From positions 62,001-126,000 of the forward strand of contig JAUHWT010000012.1 of NCBI GenBank assembly GCA_030427145.1: a stretch of DNA of 64,000 nt, given 5' to 3'. A model generated the notes under the pieces. It was not told the origin of the DNA. It saw only the letters and a program-made list of their open reading frames with translations, and did not search any database. Numbering within the stretch: the first letter of the stretch is position 1; each line of letters starts with the position of its first letter. Source of the stretch: Alphaproteobacteria bacterium. GTDB lineage: Bacteria; Pseudomonadota; Alphaproteobacteria; Rhodobacterales; Rhodobacteraceae. Of the stretch, positions 57,058 to 64,000 are shown one piece after another. Position numbers and translations under genes: made by a program.

Positions 57058-58292
57058 CTGAACGCCTGAAGCCCGGTTTGCGCACGACCAAGGATCAGTG
57101 CGTGGATGTCATGCGTGCCTTCGTAAGTGTTCACGGCTTCAAGGTTCATCACATGGCGAATAACACCGTATTCGTCCGACACACCGTTGCCGCCATGCAT
57201 GTCCCTCGATACACGTGCGATATCCAGCGCTTTACCGCAGTTGTTACGCTTCATGAGGCTGATGAGCTCTGCTGGCGCGCGATGCTCGTCGAACAACCTG
57301 CCAAGACGCAGACATCCCTGAAGGCCCAGAGAAATTTCGGTCTGCATGTCCGCAAGCTTCTTCTGGACGAGCTGAGTGGATGCCAGCGGTTTTCCAAACT
57401 GCTTGCGGTCAAGAGTGTATTGCCTGGCAGCATGCCAGCATGCCTCAGCCGCGCCCATCGCACCCCAGGCGATCCCGTAACGGGCTCGATTGAGGCAACC
57501 GAACGGACCGGCCAACCCGGCAACTTCTGGTAGCAGGTTTTCCTCCGGGACAAATACATCGCTCATCTGGATCATCCCGGTCGTCGAAGCCCGAAGTGAG
57601 AATTTTCCTTCTATCTTTGGCGCACTCAGGCCTTCCATTCCTTTTTCAAGGATAAAGCCTTTGATCCGGTTTTCATGGGCACCCGATTTTGCCCAGACAA
57701 TGAACACATCCGCGATCGGCGAATTGGTGATCCAGTTCTTGGCCCCGGAAATCAGAAAGCCACCGTCAACTTTTTTTGCCCGCGTCAGCATCCCGCCAGG
57801 ATCGGAGCCATGATCGGGTTCAGTCAGGCCAAAGCAGCCAACCCATTCACCGGATGCAAGTTTCGGCAGGTATTTCTGTTTTTGATCCTCGGTCCCGTAG
57901 GCAAAAATCGGATGCATAACGAGACTCGACTGCACCGACATTGCGGACCTGTATCCGCTGTCGACCCGCTCAACTTCGCGGGCAATCAAGCCGTAAGACA
58001 CGTAATTGGCCCCAACGCCACCATATGCCTCCGGGATTGTGGCGCCCAGGAGTCCCAGTTCACCCATTTCAGACATTATTTCGCGATGGAAAATTTCCTT
58101 GCGATTGGCCTCGATCACGCGGGTGGCCAGTTTTTCGGAAGCATAGGCCTGTGCCGTGTCCTGGACCATCCGCTCTTCTTCGGCAAGCTGGTCCTCGAGC
58201 AGAAAGGGATCTTCCCAGACCATCTTTGGCATTTTGGCTCGGGCTGTCTCGGAAGCCGAATTGCTGAGCTGTGTAGCGGGTTCACCTGGCAT
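57054..58292 (-). CDS. gcdH: Glutaryl-CoA dehydrogenase-like acyl-CoA dehydrogenase
   Basis: Flavoenzyme that oxidises and decarboxylates glutaryl-CoA to crotonyl-CoA in lysine, tryptophan and aromatic degradation. 412 residues: [40 protein letters not shown] for FAD binding, [20 protein letters not shown] and the catalytic glutamate near residue 391 in [20 protein letters not shown]. The RARYGI and [10 protein letters not shown] patterns point to GcdH over short-chain enzymes. ATG 58292 follows GGAGGA. Divergent from a Liv-type ABC importer, perhaps for a related acid or amino acid. Confidence 0.92.
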   Translation of the reverse strand: MPGEPATQLSNSASETARAKMPKMVWEDPFLLEDQLAEEERMVQDTAQAYASEKLATRVIEANRKEIFHREIMSEMGELGLLGATIPEAYGGVGANYVSYGLIAREVERVDSGYRSAMSVQSSLVMHPIFAYGTEDQKQKYLPKLASGEWVGCFGLTEPDHGSDPGGMLTRAKKVDGGFLISGAKNWITNSPIADVFIVWAKSGAHENRIKGFILEKGMEGLSAPKIEGKFSLRASTTGMIQMSDVFVPEENLLPEVAGLAGPFGCLNRARYGIAWGAMGAAEACWHAARQYTLDRKQFGKPLASTQLVQKKLADMQTEISLGLQGCLRLGRLFDEHRAPAELISLMKRNNCGKALDIARVSRDMHGGNGVSDEYGVIRHVMNLEAVNTYEGTHDIHALILGRAQTGLQAFS

Positions 58293-58475
58293 ATCTGATC
58301 CTCCGGAAATCGTTTTAAGCTGGATAGACCTTTGCTGCGGTCACGACAAATGCAGAATATCGCCTTCCACTACAAATTTCAGAACTTTTCGAACTGGATC
58401 ATACTGGCTATCGTTGCGCAAAACCGCAGCGTGGGAAAAATGCGCTGCGGATTCAGTTCAACGGGAGCAACAGGA

Positions 58476-59615
58476 ATGTACGGTGGAAATGTGTTTGCGG
58501 CTATTGGCGTCGCGGTTTTGATGGCCGGTTCGGCGCTGGCCGATCCGGTAAAGGTTGGAATGATAACGACGCTTTCCGGAGGCGGAGCGGGTTTGGGAAT
58601 TGATGTCCGTGATGGGTTCATGCTGGCTTTAAAACAGTCGGGCAACACGGATATAGAGGTGGTCATCGAAGATGATCAGCGCAAACCGGACACTGCTGTT
58701 CAGATCGCTGACAAAATGATCCAGTCGGAAAAGGTCGATGTTTTGACCGGCATCATTTGGTCCAACCTAGCGATGGCGGTGGTTCCATCCGCGACGGCGC
58801 AGGGCAAGTTTTACCTCTCGCCCAACGCCGGTCCGTCGGCATTGGCCGGACGGGGCTGTCACCCGAACTATTTCAATGTGGCCTGGCAAAACGACAACCT
58901 CCATGAAGCCGCCGGTGCCTACGCCACGGATGCGGGATACTCCAACAGTTTCATTCTCGCCCCGAACTACCCGGCGGGTCAGGATGCCCTCACCGGATAC
59001 AAGAGGTTTTATGAGGGTGAGCTGGCTGGAGAAATCTACACCAAGCTCGGCCAGACCGATTATGCCGCTGAGATAGCCCAGATCCGGGCGTCGGACGCCG
59101 ACAGTGTTTTCTTCTTCCTTCCCGGAGGAATGGGCATCTCGTTCCTCAAGCAGTATGCAGGGTCAGGTGTGGATCTGCCATTGACCGGACCGGCCTTTTC
59201 GTTTGATCAGGGGATACTTCAGGCCGTCGGTGAGTCTGCGCTCGGTGTGAAAAATACCTCGCAGTGGAGCAAGGACATTGATAACTCAGTCAACGCCGCG
59301 TTTGTGAGTGACTTTGAGGCGGAATATGGTCGCCTTCCGTCACTTTATGCGTCCCAGGGCTTCGATACGGCAAACCTGTTGATCTCCGCTGTTGAAACCG
59401 CGGACGTCTCGGATCCTGACGCGTTCAGAGCCGCTCTTGAGGCCGCGGATTTTGACTCCGTGCGAGGTGAATTCTCGTTCGCTTCAAACCATCATCCGAT
59501 CCAGGACATATATGTGCGTGAGGTCATCAAAGAGGGTGATGTTTTCACGAACAAGATTGTGGCAATTGGATTGACCGATCATTCCGACGCCTATGTTGCG
59601 GAGTGCAGCATGTAG
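58476..59615 (+). CDS. Branched-chain/aromatic-type ABC transporter substrate-binding protein (LivK family)
   Basis: Periplasmic receptor of the following Liv-type importer. 379 residues with a signal peptide (NVFAAIGVAVLMAGSALADP), then VKVGMITTLSGGGAGLGIDV, VDVLTGIIWSNLAMAVVPSA, LAGRGCHPNYFNVAWQNDNL and the Periplas_BP_6 fold. The start at ATG 58476 directly precedes the signal; the frame is open upstream without homology. Ligand unknown: could be a branched-chain amino acid, aromatic acid or glutarate-type compound given gcdH nearby. Confidence 0.9.
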   Translation: MYGGNVFAAIGVAVLMAGSALADPVKVGMITTLSGGGAGLGIDVRDGFMLALKQSGNTDIEVVIEDDQRKPDTAVQIADKMIQSEKVDVLTGIIWSNLAMAVVPSATAQGKFYLSPNAGPSALAGRGCHPNYFNVAWQNDNLHEAAGAYATDAGYSNSFILAPNYPAGQDALTGYKRFYEGELAGEIYTKLGQTDYAAEIAQIRASDADSVFFFLPGGMGISFLKQYAGSGVDLPLTGPAFSFDQGILQAVGESALGVKNTSQWSKDIDNSVNAAFVSDFEAEYGRLPSLYASQGFDTANLLISAVETADVSDPDAFRAALEAADFDSVRGEFSFASNHHPIQDIYVREVIKEGDVFTNKIVAIGLTDHSDAYVAECSM

Positions 59616-59630
59616 GCCCTGGAGACTTTC

Positions 59631-60074
59631 TTGACCGATTCTCGCTGTCGCGCCATGTCGGATGAGGTGGCCCTAGTTTTCCAAGGGTTTCCCTCCCCGG
59701 CAAGGGAGACATTGTCCGAAATTCGCGAACTGATTTTCAGTGTTGCTGACAGCACAGATGGTGTCGGTCCATTGACGGAGTGCCTAAAGTGGGGTGAGCC
59801 CGCTTACCTGACGGAAAAAACCAAGAGCGGGAGTACGATAAGGCTTGGCTGGAAATCGGCGGAGCCGGAAATTTGCATGATGCATTTCATTTGCCATTCC
59901 GGGCTCATTGATACTTTTCGGGAGCGTTTTGAGGACGTACTCGAGTTTCGAGGAAACCGATCAATCGTGCTCCAGGCGGGCGAGGCGTTACCTGAGGATT
60001 ATCTGAGAGCATGTATCGCACTGGCGCTCACCTGGCATCTTCGGAAAAAGTCGGAAAGAAGGCCCTCAGTTTGA
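59631..60074 (+). CDS. DUF1801-type protein inside the liv operon
   Basis: 147 residues: VFQGFPSPARETLSEIRELI, ECLKWGEPAYLTEKTKSGST and IRLGWKSAEPEICMMHFICH match the DUF1801 (YdhG-like) pattern, small cytosolic proteins of unknown function. The TTG at 59631 has GGAG seven bases before it; an in-frame ATG at 59655 is the alternative. It sits between the binding protein and livH (TTGA overlap with livH), so it belongs to the operon, which is not a usual position for this family. Confidence 0.78.
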   Translation: MTDSRCRAMSDEVALVFQGFPSPARETLSEIRELIFSVADSTDGVGPLTECLKWGEPAYLTEKTKSGSTIRLGWKSAEPEICMMHFICHSGLIDTFRERFEDVLEFRGNRSIVLQAGEALPEDYLRACIALALTWHLRKKSERRPSV

Positions 60075-61000
60075 CAGCCTCATTGATTCTGGAACAACTG
60101 CTCAACGGTGTTCAGTTCGGGGTCATGATATTCTTGATGGCCGCCGGGCTTACCCTCGTTTTTGGGGTCATGGGTCTGATCAATCTTGCGCATGGCTCAC
60201 TATACATGATCGGAGCCTTCGCCAGCGCGGCGGTTGCAGCGTTTACCGGATCTTTCTTTTGGGGGCTCGCTGCCAGCCTCGCCGCAGCGGCCGCCGCTGG
60301 AGTTTTGGTCGAGGCTCTCGTGATGCGGCGTCTGTACGATCGAGATCATCTGGATCAGGTGCTGGCAACCTTCGCGCTCATTCTGATTTTTTCAGAAGGG
60401 ACCCGCTGGGTCTTCGGGTCATTTCCACTCTATTTGGATATCCCCGAAGTCCTTTCTGGAGCGGTTCCGATACCAGGCGGAGGACAGTATCCGGTTTACC
60501 GTCTTTGCATCATTTTCGTGGGTCTCGCCGTGGGGGTTCTGCTCTATTGGCTGATCCATCACACGCGTCTCGGCATTCGTATACGTGCTGGTGAAAACGA
60601 TCGGGAAATGATCGATGCGCTTGGTGTAAATATCTCGAAGCTATACACGGCCGTTTTTGCGATTGGTGCCGCACTTGCCGGTTTGGCAGGTGCGATGGTC
60701 GGTGCAATTCAGTCCGTTCAGGTGGGAATGGGTGAGCCGGTTTTGATCCTCGCCTTCGTCGTCATTGTCATCGGTGGCATAGGTTCCATCCGCGGGGCAT
60801 TCATTGGGTCACTTCTGGTCGGAGTAACCGACACGATGGGGAGGTTTCTCCTTCCAGAATTTTTCCGACTGTTTTTTGATCCGGCAGGCGCGACCGCGGC
60901 TGGTTCAGCGATTGCGTCAATGGCGATCTATCTTCTGATGGCCGTAGTGTTGATTTTCCGGCCAAGCGGTTTGTTTGGAGCGCGTCGAGTTGAATCGTGA
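60071..61000 (+). CDS. livH: ABC transporter permease, LivH type
   Basis: One of two inner-membrane permeases of the importer. 309 residues with about eight helices: LILEQLLNGVQFGVMIFLMA, GLINLAHGSLYMIGAF and the EAA-like cytoplasmic loop IRIRAGENDREMIDALGVNI, then IVIGGIGSIRGAFIGSLLVG. TTG start at 60071 overlaps the DUF1801 stop by four bases and has GAAGG upstream. An earlier in-frame ATG at 60011 lies deeper inside the previous gene and is not preferred. Confidence 0.92.
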   Translation: MTASLILEQLLNGVQFGVMIFLMAAGLTLVFGVMGLINLAHGSLYMIGAFASAAVAAFTGSFFWGLAASLAAAAAAGVLVEALVMRRLYDRDHLDQVLATFALILIFSEGTRWVFGSFPLYLDIPEVLSGAVPIPGGGQYPVYRLCIIFVGLAVGVLLYWLIHHTRLGIRIRAGENDREMIDALGVNISKLYTAVFAIGAALAGLAGAMVGAIQSVQVGMGEPVLILAFVVIVIGGIGSIRGAFIGSLLVGVTDTMGRFLLPEFFRLFFDPAGATAAGSAIASMAIYLLMAVVLIFRPSGLFGARRVES

Positions 61001-61973
61001 ACTGCTGCTGAATTTCGCCATTGGGCTGGGTCTGCCACTTGTTGCCGGTGTCGCGCTACTTTTGGATGAGCCCTTCGTCGTCACATTGGCCACGCGTGTA
61101 GCCATTCTTGGTCTCGCGGGCGTTGGTCTGAATTTGGCTCTGGGCCTTGGTGGGCTGGTGTCTTTTGGGCACGCCGTTTTTTTTGGAATTGGTGGCTATG
61201 CGGTCGGGGTTTTGGCATCCCATGCGCAACTTTATACACCTGTGATGACCTGGCCGTTTGAGATTTCGGGCAGCAGTTCCATGCCGGCAATCTGGCTTGT
61301 TGCTATCGTAGCGTCAGCACTGGCCGGTCTTTTGATAGGTGCTCTATCTCTAAGAACCTCAGGCGTGTACTTCATCATGATCACGCTCGCCTTCGGACAA
61401 ATGGCCTATTACTTCGCCATATCGTGGCCAGCTTATGGCGGGGAGGATGGTCTCTCGATCTACGTCCGCAACAGTTTCCCAAGACTGAACACGCTTGTAC
61501 CATTCGATTTTTTCGTGGTCGCTTACTGCGTACTCCTTTGCGCAATCCTGTTGTTTTCACGCGTCGCGATTTCGCCCTTTGGCCTCGCCCTAAATGCCAC
61601 GCGCCAAAACCTGGCAAGAGTTCAGTCCGTGGGGATCGAAACCTACCGCCTTCAGCTGACGGCATTTGTTCTTTCGGCCGTGATTACAGGACTTGCGGGA
61701 GCCCTGTATGCGGACCTGAACCGGTATGTTAGCCCATCCATGCTGAGTTGGACGATTTCCGGAGAGATCATGATTTTTGTCATTCTCGGCGGCGTTGGTA
61801 GAACCTGGGCTCCGGTGTTGGGGGCTGCGGTTTTTGTGATTTTGGAGCAGTGGCTCGGCGGGGTGAGCGAATACTGGCAGATATTCCTGGGAGTGATTTT
61901 GCTGGCTGTGGTCCTGTTCGCTCGGGGCGGCCTTTATGGAATGATTGCTGGCGAGGCTCGTCATCATGGATGA
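60990..61973 (+). CDS. livM: ABC transporter permease, LivM type
   Basis: Second permease of the importer. About 327 residues with FAIGLGLPLVAGVALL, LNLALGLGGLVSFGHAVFFG, LRTSGVYFIMITLAFGQMAY and the EAA-like LNATRQNLARVQSVGIETYR. The start is uncertain: TTG 60990 has GGAG about nine bases upstream; TTG 60975 gives five more residues. It overlaps livH by about 11 bases and livG by eight, so translation is coupled. Confidence 0.92.
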   Translation: MNRELLLNFAIGLGLPLVAGVALLLDEPFVVTLATRVAILGLAGVGLNLALGLGGLVSFGHAVFFGIGGYAVGVLASHAQLYTPVMTWPFEISGSSSMPAIWLVAIVASALAGLLIGALSLRTSGVYFIMITLAFGQMAYYFAISWPAYGGEDGLSIYVRNSFPRLNTLVPFDFFVVAYCVLLCAILLFSRVAISPFGLALNATRQNLARVQSVGIETYRLQLTAFVLSAVITGLAGALYADLNRYVSPSMLSWTISGEIMIFVILGGVGRTWAPVLGAAVFVILEQWLGGVSEYWQIFLGVILLAVVLFARGGLYGMIAGEARHHG

Positions 61974-62721
61974 CCCGGTCCTCGAACTTCACAACCTTTC
62001 GAAAAGTTTTGGCGCTTTGCGCGTGACCAATGATGTCTGCCTGAAGGTGGAGCGGAAAACCATCCACGCATTAATCGGACCGAATGGAGCGGGAAAATCT
62101 ACGCTGATCGGCCAAATCGCGGGCTCAATACTCCCGGATTCCGGTCAGGTGATACTGGATGGCGAGGACATTTCGAATGTCAGCGTTGCCGGGAGAACGA
62201 GGCGCGGGCTGGCGCGTAGTTTTCAGGTCTCAGCGGTGATACCTGATTTTACCGTTTTGCAGAATGGGGTGCTTGCCGTTCAGGGATCCCGTGGAATTGT
62301 CTATCGTTTTTTCCGGCCCGCCTTGGGGGAGGGGGCCGTGGTCGACCAGGCAAGAACGAGGATTGAGGCTGTGGGTCTTGCGGATCGTGAACATGTTCCG
62401 GCCGCAGCGCTGTCCCATGGCGAACGGCGGCGGTTGGAACTGGCGATGGCAACCGCGCTCGATCCAAAGATATTTCTGCTTGATGAACCGATGGCTGGCA
62501 TCGGGACTGACGGCTCTGAAGAAATCACTACGATCCTCGATGGGTTGCGGCATACCGCGCCGGTCCTTCTTGTTGAGCATGATATGGACGTCGTGTTTCG
62601 ACTTGCGGATATGGTGAGCGTACTGGTGGACGGAAAAATTTTGGCGACAGGAAAGCCTGCAGAAATCCAGGAAAATCCCGACGTACGTCGCGTATACTTG
62701 GGCGAGGATTTTGAATTTTGA
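61966..62721 (+). CDS. livG: ABC transporter ATP-binding protein, LivG type
   Basis: Cytoplasmic ATPase of the importer. 251 residues: Walker A IGPNGAGKSTLIGQIAGS, ARSFQVSAVIPDFTVLQN (LivG-like Q-loop region), signature LSHGERRRLELAMATALDP, Walker B FLLDEPMAGIGTDGS, switch VEHDMDVVF. The signature has LSHGE rather than LSGGQ, normal for LivG. The last residues VRRVYLGEDFEF are family-typical. Start ATG 61966 inside the livM end. Confidence 0.94.
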   Translation: MDDPVLELHNLSKSFGALRVTNDVCLKVERKTIHALIGPNGAGKSTLIGQIAGSILPDSGQVILDGEDISNVSVAGRTRRGLARSFQVSAVIPDFTVLQNGVLAVQGSRGIVYRFFRPALGEGAVVDQARTRIEAVGLADREHVPAAALSHGERRRLELAMATALDPKIFLLDEPMAGIGTDGSEEITTILDGLRHTAPVLLVEHDMDVVFRLADMVSVLVDGKILATGKPAEIQENPDVRRVYLGEDFEF

Positions 62722-63428
62722 GCCCAATTCTCAAACTGTCACAGGTATCAGCAGCCTACGGCCCGTCGCAGGTGCTGTTTGGTGTCGATCTTGAGGTGGA
62801 GTCGGGGCAGGTCGTGGCTCTCATGGGGCGGAACGGCATGGGCAAAACAACGACCATCCGTGCCATTTGCGGGTTGCTGCCCGTGCTTCAAGGTAATGTT
62901 TCGTTCGACGGCGAAACTGTCAAAGGCAAAAAACCTTACCAAATTGCGCAAATGGGTATCGGATTGGTCCCAGAAGGGCGACGGTGTTTTTCCAGTCTTA
63001 CGGTTGAAGAGAACTTACTGGCCGTCGCAAGACCCGGGCCGTGGAAACTGGAGCAAATATGGGGGCTGTTTCCCCGACTACTTGAGCGACGCGGACAGGT
63101 CGCGCGAAATCTTTCGGGCGGCGAGCAGCAAATGCTGGCAATTTCCCGTGCCCTGGTGACGAACCCGAGACTATTGGTTCTCGATGAGGCGACCGAAGGT
63201 CTGGCGCCGGTTGTACGCCAGGAGATATGGAGAGCCGTGGTGGCGTTGAAAGGAAATAGCGGACTGTCAATTTTGATCGTCGATAAATCACTGCGCGAAC
63301 TGTCACAGGTGGCGGACAGCGTCATTCTTCTGGAAAACGGTCGTTCGGTGTGGAACGGAACGTTTGAGAAATTATCCGCGCACCTTGTCGAGAAATACCT
63401 CGGTGTTGGCCGGGTCGGTGTAGACTGA
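62718..63428 (+). CDS. livF: ABC transporter ATP-binding protein, LivF type
   Basis: Second ATPase of the importer, 236 residues: Walker A LMGRNGMGKTTTIRAICGLL, Q-loop LVPEGRRCFSSLTVEENLL, signature LSGGEQQMLAISRALVTNP, Walker B LLVLDEATEGLAPVV. The H-loop reads LIVDKSLREL: the usual His of VE(Q/H)-type switch is replaced by Lys/Ser, as in many LivF where the switch residue varies. TTG start at 62718 overlaps the livG stop (TTGA). Followed by a strong terminator. Confidence 0.93.
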   Translation: MSPILKLSQVSAAYGPSQVLFGVDLEVESGQVVALMGRNGMGKTTTIRAICGLLPVLQGNVSFDGETVKGKKPYQIAQMGIGLVPEGRRCFSSLTVEENLLAVARPGPWKLEQIWGLFPRLLERRGQVARNLSGGEQQMLAISRALVTNPRLLVLDEATEGLAPVVRQEIWRAVVALKGNSGLSILIVDKSLRELSQVADSVILLENGRSVWNGTFEKLSAHLVEKYLGVGRVGVD

Positions 63429-63467
63429 CGCTGGATTGAACGCGCTATAATCGACTGCTTTTTTTGG

Positions 63468-63490
63468 TGGTCCGCTGCAACAGCGGACCA
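63468..63490. terminator. Perfect terminator hairpin after livF
   Basis: TGGTCCGCTG, CAA loop, CAGCGGACCA: a perfect 10-bp stem 39 bases after livF. On the plus strand TTTAT follows. On the minus strand, after two CC bases, a run of A follows (the plus strand has seven T at 63459-63465), so the plus side is the better fit. It serves the gene pair converging here. Confidence 0.7.
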
Positions 63491-63525
63491 TTTATCTGAT
63501 TCACCATTGAGCAGAAAATCGGCCG

Positions 63526-64000
63526 CTATTTGCCCCAGCGCAGAGCGATCAAGTCCAAATCCTCAGCAAGACTCAGCAGCCGTGACTTTGTTCGATCCGT
63601 CATCGGTCGCAAGGGATGTCGCACGTGGTCGCTACCGATCACACCACCGGCGGCGAAAACGGTCTTACAAGCCCGCAATCCGCATTGCCGGTTTTCGTGG
63701 TTGATGAGCGGAAGGCACTTTTGCCAGCCTGCGAGGGCGGCATCTTTGTCACCCGCCAGATAATTTGTAACGATCGGACCAATATGTTCGGGGAAAAGAG
63801 CCGATGTCATCGTTCCCGTACAGCCGGCGTCGAGATCGGCCAGCAGGGTAACGGCCTCTTCTCCGTCAAATGGTCCAACAATGTCATCTCCTCCTGCTTC
63901 GATCAGAGCCGCAAGTTTGTCGGCTGCGAAAGGACATTCGATTTTGAAGTAGCTTACATTCTCAATTTCTTTGGCCATTCTGGTGAGAAGGGGAACCGAA
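63526..64000 (-). CDS. Dihydrodipicolinate synthase family protein, C-terminal part (5' end off the right edge)
   Basis: Class I aldolase of the DHDPS/N-acetylneuraminate lyase family. The reverse-strand frame stays open to base 64000, giving the last ~157 residues; SVPLLTRMAKEIENVSYFKI holds the Schiff-base lysine (FKIE). The C-terminal half follows with DDIVGPFDGEEAVTLLADLD and CGLRACKTVFAAGGVIGSDH. The ATG at 63978 lies inside the conserved domain and is not the start. Short of the typical ~300 residues because it is cut. Substrate unknown; the nearby importer suggests a catabolic aldolase or dehydratase. Confidence 0.87.
   Translation of the reverse strand, partial: SVPLLTRMAKEIENVSYFKIECPFAADKLAALIEAGGDDIVGPFDGEEAVTLLADLDAGCTGTMTSALFPEHIGPIVTNYLAGDKDAALAGWQKCLPLINHENRQCGLRACKTVFAAGGVIGSDHVRHPLRPMTDRTKSRLLSLAEDLDLIALRWGK

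Overview
This 64 kb window is a chromosomal segment of an alphaproteobacterium, most likely close to Rhodobacterales (a marine or related lineage is possible, but family cannot be fixed from sequence alone). The evidence is gene order: grpE-hrcA / rph-rdgB-hemW / parB-parA-rsmG-mnmG-mnmE-rho-hemJ / putative oriC / maf-aroE-coaE-dnaQ / secB-fxsA-tim44-smr, the kdsD-lptC-lptA-lptB-rpoN-hpf-ptsN run, a TauXY-type taurine dehydrogenase cluster, and frequent TTG/GTG starts with overlapping stop/start codons. No insertion sequence, phage, CRISPR array or rRNA was found. The one tRNA is tRNA-Leu(CAG).

Layout. 0-6.2 kb: secA (minus, running off the left edge), a secreted PpiC-type prolyl isomerase, argJ-mutT, a LysE exporter, and a small glyoxalase-related protein. 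6.3-9.6 kb: a two-gene TAXI-type TRAP transporter (binding protein plus fused permease) with an internal terminator. 10-20.3 kb: a taurine catabolic island. A MocR/TauR-like regulator diverges from a TRAP importer (tauKLM-like), a UspA protein, TauX, TauY, sulfoacetaldehyde acetyltransferase (xsc), a TauZ-like sulfate exporter and a cupin. Taurine would be imported, oxidised to sulfoacetaldehyde, cleaved to acetyl phosphate and sulfite, and the sulfur anion exported; no pta is present in the cluster. 20.4-28.1 kb: tRNA-Leu, a DadA-like oxidoreductase, RNase D-like nuclease and the LPS transport / sigma-54 / PTS-Ntr block. 28.1-31.6 kb: galU, kdsB-cysQ, alkB. 31.7-39.5 kb: dnaK, dnaJ, mutS, grpE, hrcA. 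39.6-49.5 kb: rph, rdgB, hemW, then the leftward parBA-rsmG-mnmG-mnmE-rho-hemJ block with two perfect parS sites inside genes. 49.5-50.07 kb: a gene-free, AT-rich stretch with DnaA-box-like motifs, the best oriC candidate, where transcription switches from leftward to rightward. 50.1-57 kb: maf-aroE-coaE-dnaQ, secB, fxsA, tim44, smr, a sulfotransferase-like gene and radC. 57-64 kb: glutaryl-CoA dehydrogenase, a Liv-type ABC importer operon containing a DUF1801 gene, and the C-terminal part of a dihydrodipicolinate synthase family protein running off the right edge.

The most notable points are the taurine operon with a matching pair of TauR-like direct repeats 22 bp apart upstream, the oriC candidate together with two parS sites, the low-GC block parB-mnmE, and the unusual DUF1801 gene embedded in a translationally coupled ABC transporter operon. 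I did not see a clearly undescribed system. The remaining oddities are listed as findings.
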